Assembly: GCA_027486765.1 (NCBI GenBank)
Contig: JAIXOO010000139.1
Coordinates: 1 to 64,000, forward strand
DNA length: 64,000 nt
From: Saprospiraceae bacterium
GTDB taxonomy: Bacteria; Bacteroidota; Bacteroidia; Chitinophagales; Saprospiraceae
Reading direction: 5' to 3'
Shown here piece after piece: positions 35,439-43,895 of this stretch. Both the position numbers and the translations under genes were made by a program. The notes below the pieces were generated by a model. The model did not search any database and was not told the origin of the DNA. It saw only the letters and a list, made by a program, of their open reading frames with translations. Numbering within the stretch: the first letter of the stretch is position 1; every line of letters starts with the position of its first letter.

Positions 35439-36035
35439 ATGCTTGAGCCCTACTACGACCCGGATTTGTGCGAAGCTGGCTGCGATGAAGCTGGCCGTGG
35501 ATGTTTGGCCGGGCCAGTGTTTGCAGCAGCGGTTGTTTTGCCCAAGTCTTTCAGGCACCCCCTTTTGAACGATTCCAAACAACTCTCCGAGCAGCAGCGC
35601 ACGGAATTGCGTTGCATCATCAAGGCTGCCGCTGTCAGTTGGGCGGTTGCACAAGTAGACCCTGTCGAAATAGATGAGGTCAACATCCTCAATGCTTCCT
35701 TCTTGGCCATGCATCGGGCGCTAGATAAGCTGGATTTACAACCAGATCTCATTTTAGTGGACGGCAATCGCTTTAACCCCTACAAAAACATCAATCACAA
35801 GTGCATCATTAAGGGTGATGGCATTTACATGTCCATTGCTGCAGCGTCGGTACTGGCCAAAACTTATCGGGATGATTACATGGCTAACCTCGCCGACGAT
35901 CACCCGCAATACGGCTGGACGGCCAATAAGGGCTATCCCACCAAAGCACACCGCGAAGCGCTGCGCCACCATGGCCTCACGCCTCATCATCGGCGTTCTT
36001 TTCGCCTGCTGCCGGAACAGATGAGCCTTTTTTAA
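35439..36035 (+). CDS. rnhB: Ribonuclease HII
   Basis: A 198-residue enzyme that cuts RNA in RNA-DNA hybrids and removes misincorporated ribonucleotides. The active-site acidic residues are in [13 protein letters not shown] and LILVDGN and in [13 protein letters not shown]. The RNase HII C-terminal motif [18 protein letters not shown] is present, followed by HHRRSF. Family-typical length. It starts at an ATG after an AT-rich leader holding a small inverted repeat. Confidence 0.94.
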   Translation: MLEPYYDPDLCEAGCDEAGRGCLAGPVFAAAVVLPKSFRHPLLNDSKQLSEQQRTELRCIIKAAAVSWAVAQVDPVEIDEVNILNASFLAMHRALDKLDLQPDLILVDGNRFNPYKNINHKCIIKGDGIYMSIAAASVLAKTYRDDYMANLADDHPQYGWTANKGYPTKAHREALRHHGLTPHHRRSFRLLPEQMSLF

Positions 36036-36141
36036 TGCTCGGCATAGATTATCCAAGCATTGGTAGAGCTTATTTCTTGGATTGTCCAAAAAAGTGACAG
36101 TGCATGGTGATTTGTTGTAAATTGGTTGAAAATTTTGAACC

Positions 36142-36582
36142 ATGAGCCAAAGCAAAAGAAGCGACAACCCATGGAATGCCATCATTGGTGTCGCAGTTAT
36201 CGTCGTTTTTATGGTAGGGCTATTTATGCTGGCCCGCTTTGTTTTCCGCATCTTGGCCTTCTTGTCGCCGATCATGCTGATTGCTGCCTTGGTCATTGAC
36301 TATACGGTAGTGACGGACTATTTCAAGTGGATTCGCAATACGTTCCGCCGCGATGCCATCGCAGGCGTGATTATCGGGATACTTTCAGTGATCGGTTTTC
36401 CGGTGCTGAGCGGCTACTTCTTGGCGAGAGCCTTGTTGAAAAAACAAGTAAAAAAAGCCAAAGCGGAATACGAACGCAAACGAGACGGAGATTTGGTGGA
36501 GTATGAAGAGTTACAAACCGATTTCCCACCACGCGCTCGCAAAGAACCAAGACCCATTAATGATGACGATCTGGTGCGCTAG
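36142..36582 (+). CDS. Membrane protein, unknown
   Basis: A 146-residue protein with three hydrophobic segments (about 13-33, 36-53, 72-95) and a long basic/acidic cytoplasmic tail (KKQVKKAKAEYERKRDG, then VEYEELQTDFPPRARKEP). No family recognised; small proteins of this type are common in Saprospiria and Cytophagia. It lies 106 bp after rnhB and 39 bp before the glycosyltransferase gene, so it may be co-transcribed with the latter. Confidence 0.7.
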   Translation: MSQSKRSDNPWNAIIGVAVIVVFMVGLFMLARFVFRILAFLSPIMLIAALVIDYTVVTDYFKWIRNTFRRDAIAGVIIGILSVIGFPVLSGYFLARALLKKQVKKAKAEYERKRDGDLVEYEELQTDFPPRARKEPRPINDDDLVR

Positions 36583-36604
36583 TGCCCACCAGACTTCATA
36601 AATC

Positions 36605-36612
36605 AAGGAGGA
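36605..36612 (+). promoter_or_regulatory. Canonical Shine-Dalgarno for the glycosyltransferase
   Basis: AAGGAGGA lies 9 bases before the ATG at 36622. Most start codons in this window lack such a site, as is usual in Bacteroidota, so this is an exception that supports the chosen start. Confidence 0.6.
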
Positions 36613-36621
36613 AACAGGCCA

Positions 36622-37758
36622 ATGTTGTACCTAGTGATCAGCACCGTTGTAGTAGGTACGGCCTATTTCCTCCTGATCCTCTATTTTTTGTACCATTGGT
36701 CAAAAATTCCCCAGCGGAATTTCCCTTCCCACTTTTTTCCTTCCACCGCAGTTTCTATCATCATTCCTGCGCGCAATGAGGCCACCAACATTGAGGCTTG
36801 TGTAAAAGCTGTTTTGCGCCAAAACTATCCCACGCACTTGATGGAATTGATCGTAGTGGACGATCACTCTGAAGATGATACCGCATCCATCGTCCAGTCC
36901 CTATCTGATCCACGCATTCACTTGATCGGCCTGGCCGATTATCCCATCCAAGGACTTGCTTTTAAAAAACATGGCATCCATACGGGCGTCCAGCAAAGCC
37001 GGGGTGACCTGATTGTGTGTACCGATGCCGATTGCGAGATGGGGCCAGAGTGGTTGCGCAACATGGTGGCATTTTTTGAACAGGAAGAAGTGCAAATGAT
37101 TGCTGGCCCAGTCAATTTTCATCAGGAAAATAACCTGTTGGAGCGCTTTCAATCGCTGGATTTTCTGGGGATGATGCTGCTCACCGGGGCAGGCCTGCAA
37201 TCGGGCCTAATGCGCATGGGGAATGGAGCCAATTTGGCTTATACCCGAGCGGCATTTGATGCAGTAGGTGGTTTCAGGGGGGTAGATCAGCTGGCTTCAG
37301 GCGACGATCTGTTTTTGATGCATAAAATTGAGCAGCGCTATCCTGGGCAAGTCAAGTTTTTAAAATCGCTGGAGGCGACAGTATATACCACAGCAATGCC
37401 GGATTGGAGGTCTTTTTTCCAACAGCGCGTCCGTTGGGGCACCAAAAATACTGCGTATCAGGAGTGGCGGATTACGGCGGTTTTGGGCTTGGTTTTTGGA
37501 CTGTGTTGGGCAATCATTGTGGCGTTTTTGTTGTCGCCATTTGTGCCTGGATTTGGCTGGTGCCTCTTGATTTTATTGCTGGCTAAAGTTGGAGCAGATT
37601 GTTTGCTCTTGAGCACAGCAAGTACTTTTTTTCAGCGTAAAGATTTGTTGCGGGTATTTTGGCAGGCGCAGGTTTTGCACATCTTATACATTGCCATTGT
37701 TGGACTATGGGCCAATGTGCGGAAGCAATATGAATGGAAGGGTAGACAGGTGCAGTAA
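36622..37758 (+). CDS. Family 2 glycosyltransferase, membrane-bound
   Basis: A 378-residue protein with an N-terminal transmembrane helix and three helices at the C-terminus (LGLVFGLCWAIIVAFLLSPF and onward). The GT-A catalytic core has SIIIPARNEATNIEACVKAV, LIVVDDHSEDD, the DxD motif in VCTDADCEMGPEW, the catalytic-base region GDDLFLMHKIEQRYPG, and the QxxRW motif in QQRVRWGTKN. QxxRW is associated with processive or membrane GT2 enzymes such as hyaluronan synthases and CrtQ-like enzymes. Acceptor unknown. Start supported by a Shine-Dalgarno site. Confidence 0.92.
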   Translation: MLYLVISTVVVGTAYFLLILYFLYHWSKIPQRNFPSHFFPSTAVSIIIPARNEATNIEACVKAVLRQNYPTHLMELIVVDDHSEDDTASIVQSLSDPRIHLIGLADYPIQGLAFKKHGIHTGVQQSRGDLIVCTDADCEMGPEWLRNMVAFFEQEEVQMIAGPVNFHQENNLLERFQSLDFLGMMLLTGAGLQSGLMRMGNGANLAYTRAAFDAVGGFRGVDQLASGDDLFLMHKIEQRYPGQVKFLKSLEATVYTTAMPDWRSFFQQRVRWGTKNTAYQEWRITAVLGLVFGLCWAIIVAFLLSPFVPGFGWCLLILLLAKVGADCLLLSTASTFFQRKDLLRVFWQAQVLHILYIAIVGLWANVRKQYEWKGRQVQ

Positions 37759-37761
37759 GGA

Positions 37762-37923
37762 ATGGAAAACAGCCCATTTGCCGTCCAACTTGAGTTCCTG
37801 AGTTTTGAAGAATTGGTTGAATGGTCTAAAAAAGAACCGGAAGCATTTTTCCATACCGCTGGCAATTTCTGGTTCTGGCCCGGGCATGGCAACATGATCA
37901 AAGGTAAGTTGCTGGTTTTTTAA
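37762..37923 (+). CDS. Possible small protein (53 aa)
   Basis: The ATG lies 3 bp after the glycosyltransferase stop. The product begins MENSPFAVQLEFLSFEELVE, then has EPEAFFHTAGNFWFWPGHGN, and ends IKGKLLVF. The composition is protein-like and the tight spacing suggests translational coupling, but no family is recognised. It could also be the remnant of a longer gene. The rest of the 331-bp gap to the next gene (37924-38089) shows nothing but AT-rich promoter-like DNA. Confidence 0.35.
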   Translation: MENSPFAVQLEFLSFEELVEWSKKEPEAFFHTAGNFWFWPGHGNMIKGKLLVF

Positions 37924-38089
37924 ATGAAAGTACATGAAGTGCCATCTGGCCTCGGCTTTGAAGTTTTTGGATGGAAGTAGAAAATCGATCAACTCAAACG
38001 CTCAGTAAAATAAAAATCCATTTTCTTTGTTGTATTGTAGAATGAAAATATGTTTGGCTGTCGTTATTATTTGATTTTAATAAATAGTT

Positions 38090-39499
38090 ATGAAACTCGT
38101 GCTTTCCCTGTTCTTGATTTTTTCAATTGGCCTTCTCCACTCAATTATTTTGCAAGGCCAAACCAATTCCACCAGTATCACCCTCCAAAAGGATGAAACC
38201 CCACAAAGTGCCTATGCGGTTGATGGCGCAGGTGTTCTATTTCTCAACAAAGCGTCGATGGAGGAAGCAAAACAGGGCGGCTTACGCGGCAATTATCCTG
38301 GGGCAAAAATATACCGCCTCAATACGCAAGGACAAAAAATATGGGAAGTACTGACTGGCCCTCAGTCTTATCAAGGCCTATTAGAAGAAACCAGTATAAT
38401 GGGCAAAATGATTTTTTCTTCCGGCTTAGAAACTGTATATTTTGTTTCAGGAACCCAGCAAAAATTGCTACTTACCCGGATCAATACCCAAGGGGAGACC
38501 AAAAAATTAGAGATTGAAAATCTTTTTGGCTACAATTTCCCTCATGCGATGTTTTGTACAAAAAATGAATTTGCGGTTATCATTCGTCGAAACGAGCCTG
38601 GTAAAAAAGGGATTCCAGCTAAAAAAATCTACTTCTTACATACCTGGGATAATGAAAATTTGACGAAACGTGAAATTACCCTCGAACTTCCACTGGTTGA
38701 AAAAAACAGCGCATATTCGGATTGGTCTTACTATAGCAACTCGGATGATGCGATGTACTTCGTGAGTCATTATACACCGGGGCTGGTACATGATACCAAA
38801 GTTCGCATTTTGAAAGTTGATTTTGCAGGCAAAGTCCAAGCTGATTTTATGCTGGATTTGGCAATTAATAAGGCTCTAGGAATGTATAGTGTCACCAATC
38901 CTCGAATGCTCCATGGAGCAGGATATTTTGACACCAACATCAATCAAAGCGATATGGCCTCACTACTATTTGACATTAAAAACAATGCCATCTATACTTG
39001 GGGTGTAGGCCTTTGGACGGATCAAAAAAAGCGCAGTGAAGGTTTTTATTTGAATAAATATGACTTGAATGGGCAGTTGGAATGGACTACGCAGGAAGAA
39101 ATACCGAAATCTTTTGTGAAAAACGGACTGGTCAAATCTGTATATGCTCTACACAGTTTTAGCGTCTTACAGGTAAATTTTGATCAAACCCTGAGGTTGC
39201 ATTTTTTAGCTCTTGGCTCAATCTATACCCTTGAATTTTTCCCCCATGGAGATTTAAGGGGCTCTTTTTTCAACAATGATGTAGGCACTCCAAGCATCAG
39301 TGATGCCAGTTTTCATTTTGTTGACAGAGACACCTCTCCCGCCTTCAATTTTTTACGAAAAAAATATGAAGTAGAGGCCAAGAACAAAGACTTTGCAAAA
39401 GGTTCTTTCCATTTCTTTCGCTTCACAGACGGGGAACTACTTGCCGAGTTTCCTAAAATTTCGGACCGCTTTGATTTGCATTGGTTCAAGAGGGAGTGA
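38090..39499 (+). CDS. Secreted protein, unknown
   Basis: A 469-residue protein with signal peptide (LVLSLFLIFSIGLLHSIILQ, cleavage near GQ). The remainder is beta-rich with repeated strand-turn patterns of the kind seen in beta-propellers (AKIYRLNTQGQKIWEVLTG, LLLTRINTQGETKKLEIE, FYLNKYDLNGQLEWTTQEE: the word N-x-x-GQ recurs). No T9SS tail is present. AT-richer than the adjacent glgP region. No named family recognised; a propeller fold is inferred from the repeats. Confidence 0.7.
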   Translation: MKLVLSLFLIFSIGLLHSIILQGQTNSTSITLQKDETPQSAYAVDGAGVLFLNKASMEEAKQGGLRGNYPGAKIYRLNTQGQKIWEVLTGPQSYQGLLEETSIMGKMIFSSGLETVYFVSGTQQKLLLTRINTQGETKKLEIENLFGYNFPHAMFCTKNEFAVIIRRNEPGKKGIPAKKIYFLHTWDNENLTKREITLELPLVEKNSAYSDWSYYSNSDDAMYFVSHYTPGLVHDTKVRILKVDFAGKVQADFMLDLAINKALGMYSVTNPRMLHGAGYFDTNINQSDMASLLFDIKNNAIYTWGVGLWTDQKKRSEGFYLNKYDLNGQLEWTTQEEIPKSFVKNGLVKSVYALHSFSVLQVNFDQTLRLHFLALGSIYTLEFFPHGDLRGSFFNNDVGTPSISDASFHFVDRDTSPAFNFLRKKYEVEAKNKDFAKGSFHFFRFTDGELLAEFPKISDRFDLHWFKRE

Positions 39500-39560
39500 G
39501 GCCATTGGGTATTTTAAGTCAAATATCAAATCGAAACTCATGTCAATGGGCTAAATACAA

Positions 39561-39591
39561 AGGGTTTGAGGTGCTTAGTTCCTCAAACCCT
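39561..39591. terminator. Bidirectional hairpin terminator
   Basis: AGGGTTTGAGG (39561-39571) pairs perfectly with CCTCAAACCCT (39581-39591), between the convergent secreted-protein and glycogen phosphorylase genes. No clear T-run on either strand. Confidence 0.65.
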
Positions 39592-39618
39592 CCCAATTTA
39601 TCTCGTATCAAAGCCTAC

Positions 39619-41238
39619 CTACGCCTTATACAACAACTCATAATACTCCTCCAACATCCGTTTCACTGCAAACTGATCCTTCGTGCTTAGGATACTCGCC
39701 TTCATCATGGCGACCCATTTTTTGCGGTTGTCGTAGTATGTTGGAATCACCTCATTTAGGAGTACATTGTACATTGCCTTGAGGTCGTGGGCGTCGTGGG
39801 CCTCTACATCCTCTTCATTTTCGTAAGCATCGCCGAATTGCCAGCCGTTCACGCCGTGCTCGCAAGCTTCGGGCCACCAGCCATCCAGGATGGAGAAGTT
39901 CAATACCCCGTTCATGGCGGCTTTCATCCCGGAAGTACCACTCGCTTCGAGCGGGCGGCGAGGGTTGTTCAACCAGATGTCCGAGCCGCGCGTGAGCATC
40001 CGCCCGATGGCCATGTCGTAGTTTTCGAGGAAGATGACCGCTTTAGGGTATTGGCGCGCCATTTTCACCAGATTGGCCACAATGCCTTTGCCGGTATCAT
40101 CCAGTGGGTGGGCTTTGCCAGAGAAAACGATCTGGACCTTGCGCGATTCCAGCAGCGGTGCAATGATTTCAGGATCGGTAAAGATCAAATCGGAGCGCTT
40201 GTACGGTGCCGCACGGCGGGAGAAACCAATGATCAGGTTGTTTTCATCCAGGCGGTGCCCCGTTTTGGCTTCGATGAAATCGATCATCGAACGTTTGTTC
40301 TGCAAGTGGGTCGCCCAAAGGTCGCCGTCATTTTCAGCAGCAGCGATCATCGCGGGATCCACCCAGGTAGGCTTGTGAATGGCATTGGTGATGGCGATGA
40401 TTTCGGAACGATCCTCAATTTCCGCCCACATTTTATTGGAAGTCTCGCCATGCAACTGTGCTACGGCGTTTGATTTTTTGGACAATCGTAGGGCTCCAAC
40501 GGTCATGTTGAAAGGGCTACCACCTAGTTCTTCCAATTGCTCCCAAGTCAGGTGCATGTTTGCGCCCATGTACATGATGCGCTCGATGGGGTGCGACTCG
40601 TTGCCCTGTAAGATGGGGGTATGGGTGGTGAAGACGACCTCACTTTTCACCGCGTCCACCGCTTCGTCAAACTCCAGGTCTTCTTCTTCCATCTTTTCGC
40701 GCAGCAATTCAAAACCGGCGAAAAGGGCGTGCCCTTCGTTGAAGTGGTACACATCTACCTTGATGCCCAGTTTGCGCAGGGCGCGGACGCCGCCAATGCC
40801 CAATACAATCTCCTGAGCAATCCGTTCCTCACCAAACCAGCCGTACAATTGTCCCGTCACCCAGGTATCATTGTTGCCAGGGAGGTCGGTATCCAGCAGG
40901 TAGAGTGGCGCGTTTCCGAAAGCTTCGAGTTTCCATACTTTACATTCCACTTCCAGGCCACGAATTTCTACGGTGACACTGACGCCAGTGTCTTCCATAA
41001 AGTCGTAGTTGTAGTTGTGGTAGGTATCGTAAGGCTTACCCATGGGGTCGATCCGCTGATCGGTGTAGCCTTGTTTCCATTTGATGCCAATGCCGACGAT
41101 GGGAAAATTGTGGTCTTTGGCGCCTTTCATGTAGTCGCCCGCCAGAATGCCCAGACCACCTGCATAGGCTTTGAAGGCTTGGTCCAAGCCGTACTCCATA
41201 CAGAAGTAGGCTACTGAAGGATTTGTTTGGGTTGCCAT
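39619..41238 (-). CDS. glgP: Alpha-glucan (glycogen) phosphorylase, short form
   Basis: A 539-residue enzyme releasing glucose 1-phosphate from alpha-1,4-glucans. The N-terminus AYFCMEYGLDQAFKAYAGGL and LAGDYMKGAKDHNFP are typical of the alpha-glucan phosphorylase subfamily. The pyridoxal-phosphate lysine lies in ASGTSGMKAAMNG, preceded by DIWLNNPRRPLEA, and IGFSRRAAPYKRSDLI binds substrate phosphate. It is about 300 residues shorter than classical GlgP, matching a short subclass seen in several bacteria. A palindromic element lies between it and the upstream gene on the same strand. Confidence 0.9.
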   Translation of the reverse strand: MATQTNPSVAYFCMEYGLDQAFKAYAGGLGILAGDYMKGAKDHNFPIVGIGIKWKQGYTDQRIDPMGKPYDTYHNYNYDFMEDTGVSVTVEIRGLEVECKVWKLEAFGNAPLYLLDTDLPGNNDTWVTGQLYGWFGEERIAQEIVLGIGGVRALRKLGIKVDVYHFNEGHALFAGFELLREKMEEEDLEFDEAVDAVKSEVVFTTHTPILQGNESHPIERIMYMGANMHLTWEQLEELGGSPFNMTVGALRLSKKSNAVAQLHGETSNKMWAEIEDRSEIIAITNAIHKPTWVDPAMIAAAENDGDLWATHLQNKRSMIDFIEAKTGHRLDENNLIIGFSRRAAPYKRSDLIFTDPEIIAPLLESRKVQIVFSGKAHPLDDTGKGIVANLVKMARQYPKAVIFLENYDMAIGRMLTRGSDIWLNNPRRPLEASGTSGMKAAMNGVLNFSILDGWWPEACEHGVNGWQFGDAYENEEDVEAHDAHDLKAMYNVLLNEVIPTYYDNRKKWVAMMKASILSTKDQFAVKRMLEEYYELLYKA

Positions 41239-41256
41239 AAAGTTGTGTTATGTTAA

Positions 41257-41360
41257 GGGGTTCCAGGGTTCCAAAGTTCCAGGGGTCCAGGGTTAAGGCC
41301 ACTGAGCGAAGTCGAGGTGTACGTAACCCTGGAACCCTGGAACTTTGGAACTTTGAAACC
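41257..41360. repeat. Intergenic palindromic element, GGTTCCA arms, copy 1
   Basis: Arms GGTTCCAGGGTTCCAAAGTT and AACTTTGGAACTTTGAAACC are built of ~8-bp words. The core CACTGAGCGAAGTCGAGGTG is itself a near-palindrome. It begins 18 bp upstream of the glgP start and ends at the stop codon of the next gene. A second member lies inside the atp operon at 50577. Confidence 0.85.
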
Positions 41361-41361
41361 T

Positions 41362-43137
41362 TTAAAAATCCATTCTCTGTTTCCCCATATTCACCCGCAC
41401 TCCGGCGCTGATGAACTGGGCTTTTTGGTCGCGCGCATTTTCGGCGCTGTCTTTTCGGCGGTAAAAATACTGAAGATCAATGAAAACATTATGCGCTAAT
41501 TGGTAACTCAAGTCTAAACCCAGCAAAGAAGTTTCAGCGGCAATGCCCTGACCGATGAAATTGCCATATTCGCGCTGGAATTTGTAGTTATTGAGGAGGA
41601 TGTTGCCACCCCAGTTGTCGGTAGGGCCATCTTCACCAAAATTGGCACGGATGTAGCGGGCGTCCAACACCAGCCCTTTGAATGGCTGATAACGCAGCAT
41701 CGCGATGAACTCTTTAAAATTCGCGCTGAGCGGATGCGCCAAAGGCTGGTTGATCTGAGTGTAGGATGATGCAGTATCGAAATGCGCGTAGGTGTAGGGC
41801 CGGGCCAGGTTGTATTCCAATTGTAAATCCAGGTGGTCTATGCCCAGCGCGTTGACGTATTTGAGGCCCGCTTGCAGTGCGAATTTGTTGGCCCAATACC
41901 CTTGATTGTCAGAGATGAGGCGTTTGAACAAAAATTCATCAATGGTCAACTGGCCGTAGAGCTGAATTTTGCGAAACAAGTTCCATTTGCCATCAAAACC
42001 CAGGATTACGTTGTCCGGACTACCCAAGCCCTGCTCCACGGCCCGGTAAAAAATGACCGGATTGAGGTAGTGGAATTCAAAATGATCGGTACGGGTAAAC
42101 ATCACGGTTTCAAAAAGGCCCAGGTTGAGATTCGGTCCCAGGTTGATGCTCAGGTGGTGAGCGGCCATGTATTTTTTCTTTTCGATGACATTGTTGCTAT
42201 TGAAATTGGGCGAGGAGGACACCATCTCGGCGAAGATGTTCTGGAAGTGAAATTTCCAGATCTGCCAGTTGAGTTTGAGGTAAAAATAATTGGGGGCAAA
42301 ATCGGACAACAGTAGGGAGCGGTAGCCATTGCCGATAAAGTTGCGGCCAAAACCAACTTGTGTACCAATATGCCGGGTCATATTGAACCCGACATAGCCA
42401 TCACTCAGTAAAAAATCGTAGCCGTTGTTGAATTTCAGGAACTTGCTGTTGTAGTTTTTGACTAGCGCTGCACCGGGCAAGGCAAAGGTTTTATTGTACA
42501 AATCCCGCACATATTGAGGGTATTTGGCCTGATTTTCCAGCAAGTTCATGTACACAAATACCCGATCGTCGATGCCGCCGCGTAGCTCCACACCTCGGGA
42601 GTATTGGAAAAAATTTTGTGCATCATCGTCGGTTTTTCCCAATTGCATGTTGAGGATCGGGTTGACCCTCAGGTGGAAATCAGGGGTATTGACCTCCAGC
42701 AGGTTGGCCGGCGTAGGGTAAAGCCATTTGAACAATTGCCGTTTGCTGCGCTGGTAATGCGGGCTGCGTAGGCTGGCTTCGATCATGTTCACCACCGTAT
42801 CACCTTTGGGCTGGTATTTGGGGCCGCCGATAGTATTGGGCAAAGCCGCTTGGCCCAGCCATTCATTGTTGTCGAGAAAAAGGTAATTCAGGTCCTCGCG
42901 GTCCAACGTCGACCAATTCGCGGAGGATAGGCTATCCAATTGCAGTGCAAATTGAGCGACTTTGCTGCGGGCGTAGTATTTGAGCGAAGAGTGATAAGGA
43001 GCTTCGATGCCGCCGAGGATTTCCAGGCGATCCAGAATGGAGTAGGCGTAGTTGCCACGGGGGATGGGGCTGCTTTGGGCGTTGAGGACACCGTGGTTGA
43101 GGAGGAGGAAAAGGATAAAGAGGAGTTGTTTTTTCAT
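41362..43137 (-). CDS. RemB/Wzi-like outer membrane beta-barrel protein
   Basis: A 591-residue exported protein (signal LLFILFLLLNHGVLNAQ). The mature start PIPRGNYAYSILDRLEILGG resembles the opening of Wzi/RemB-type proteins. The rest is a succession of amphipathic strands (YDFLLSDGYVGFNMTRHIGT, FYLKLNWQIWKFHFQNIFAE, LQLEYNLARPYTYAHFDT), with a C-terminal barrel strand ending VNMGKQRMDF. Wzi anchors capsule polysaccharide; RemB has been linked to gliding in flavobacteria. Which applies here is open. Confidence 0.75.
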   Translation of the reverse strand: MKKQLLFILFLLLNHGVLNAQSSPIPRGNYAYSILDRLEILGGIEAPYHSSLKYYARSKVAQFALQLDSLSSANWSTLDREDLNYLFLDNNEWLGQAALPNTIGGPKYQPKGDTVVNMIEASLRSPHYQRSKRQLFKWLYPTPANLLEVNTPDFHLRVNPILNMQLGKTDDDAQNFFQYSRGVELRGGIDDRVFVYMNLLENQAKYPQYVRDLYNKTFALPGAALVKNYNSKFLKFNNGYDFLLSDGYVGFNMTRHIGTQVGFGRNFIGNGYRSLLLSDFAPNYFYLKLNWQIWKFHFQNIFAEMVSSSPNFNSNNVIEKKKYMAAHHLSINLGPNLNLGLFETVMFTRTDHFEFHYLNPVIFYRAVEQGLGSPDNVILGFDGKWNLFRKIQLYGQLTIDEFLFKRLISDNQGYWANKFALQAGLKYVNALGIDHLDLQLEYNLARPYTYAHFDTASSYTQINQPLAHPLSANFKEFIAMLRYQPFKGLVLDARYIRANFGEDGPTDNWGGNILLNNYKFQREYGNFIGQGIAAETSLLGLDLSYQLAHNVFIDLQYFYRRKDSAENARDQKAQFISAGVRVNMGKQRMDF

Positions 43138-43184
43138 GGCTGCATTTTCAGTGACATTCAGAGGATCACTAAAGCGGCATTTTT

Positions 43185-43366
43185 TAGCACAAAGAACACA
43201 AAGGAGGGCACAAAGGACACAAGGAGAGCGATGTTGACAGGGCTTTCACCAATAGTTAGAATTCCATACGTTGCACCAATAGCTTAGCTTGAATTCAACC
43301 GTTGTCAACATCTCGTCTTTGTGTCCTTTGTGCTTTTCCTTGTGTTCTTTGTGCTATTAAATAGTA
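43185..43366. repeat. Intergenic palindromic element, CACAAAGGA arms
   Basis: Arms TAGCACAAAGAACACAAAGG and its complement CCTTGTGTTCTTTGTGCTA flank an inner pair GCGATGTTGACA / TGTCAACATC and a loop with AATAGTTAG and ACCAATAGCTTAG. The inner word GAGCGATGTTGACA is identical to one in the GTTGAG-type element at 6242, linking the two arm types. It lies between two minus-strand genes. Confidence 0.85.
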
Positions 43367-43403
43367 GCTTTTGAACCCACATTGTGTTCAAATTCGATAT
43401 CAA

Positions 43404-43895
43404 TCAGCTATTCTTGATCTTCTGTTCAATTGAAGTCGTAGAGTATCCTTCTACAAAAGGCAAAGTCATCACTTTTCCACCTCGCCCCAATACAATATCT
43501 GCCCCAATGATGCTCTCTGGCGCATAATCCCCACCTTTCACCAATATATCCGGTTGCAATACTTGCAGCAAGTCCCAAGGGGTATCTTCCTCAAACGTCA
43601 CTACTGCATCAATAAATTGTAAGGAGGCCATTTGCCAAATCCGAGTATGTTCGTCGTTGATAGGTCGGTGGGGACCTTTCAGGCGCGATACGGAAGCGGC
43701 TGAATTCAAGCCCAGCACCAGTCTTTGTCCTAAATCTCGTGCCTGCGCCAGGTAATGCAAATGCCCGTAATGCAACAAGTCAAAGCAGCCATTGGTAAAC
43801 ACCACCATTTCGCCCTGGGCTTGCCATGCTTGCACCTTTCGGCCTGCGGCATCCCAATCCAGGATTTTGGCCTCAATTTGCGCCAGCATGCTCAT
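43404..43895 (-). CDS. rfaE2: D-glycero-beta-D-manno-heptose 1-phosphate adenylyltransferase (RfaE2)
   Basis: A 163-residue nucleotidyltransferase corresponding to the C-terminal half of HldE. Motifs: FTNGCFDLLHYGHLHYLAQA (the HxGH nucleotide-binding site), LVLGLNSAASVSRLKG, and VKGGDYAPESIIGAD, ending EGYSTTSIEQKI with the family's ST-TSI motif. It makes ADP-heptose precursor for LPS core or S-layer glycans. The kinase half (RfaE1) is not in the window. The start overlaps the end of the upstream flippase-like gene by 23 bp, so the two are coupled. Confidence 0.92.
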   Translation of the reverse strand: MSMLAQIEAKILDWDAAGRKVQAWQAQGEMVVFTNGCFDLLHYGHLHYLAQARDLGQRLVLGLNSAASVSRLKGPHRPINDEHTRIWQMASLQFIDAVVTFEEDTPWDLLQVLQPDILVKGGDYAPESIIGADIVLGRGGKVMTLPFVEGYSTTSIEQKIKNS

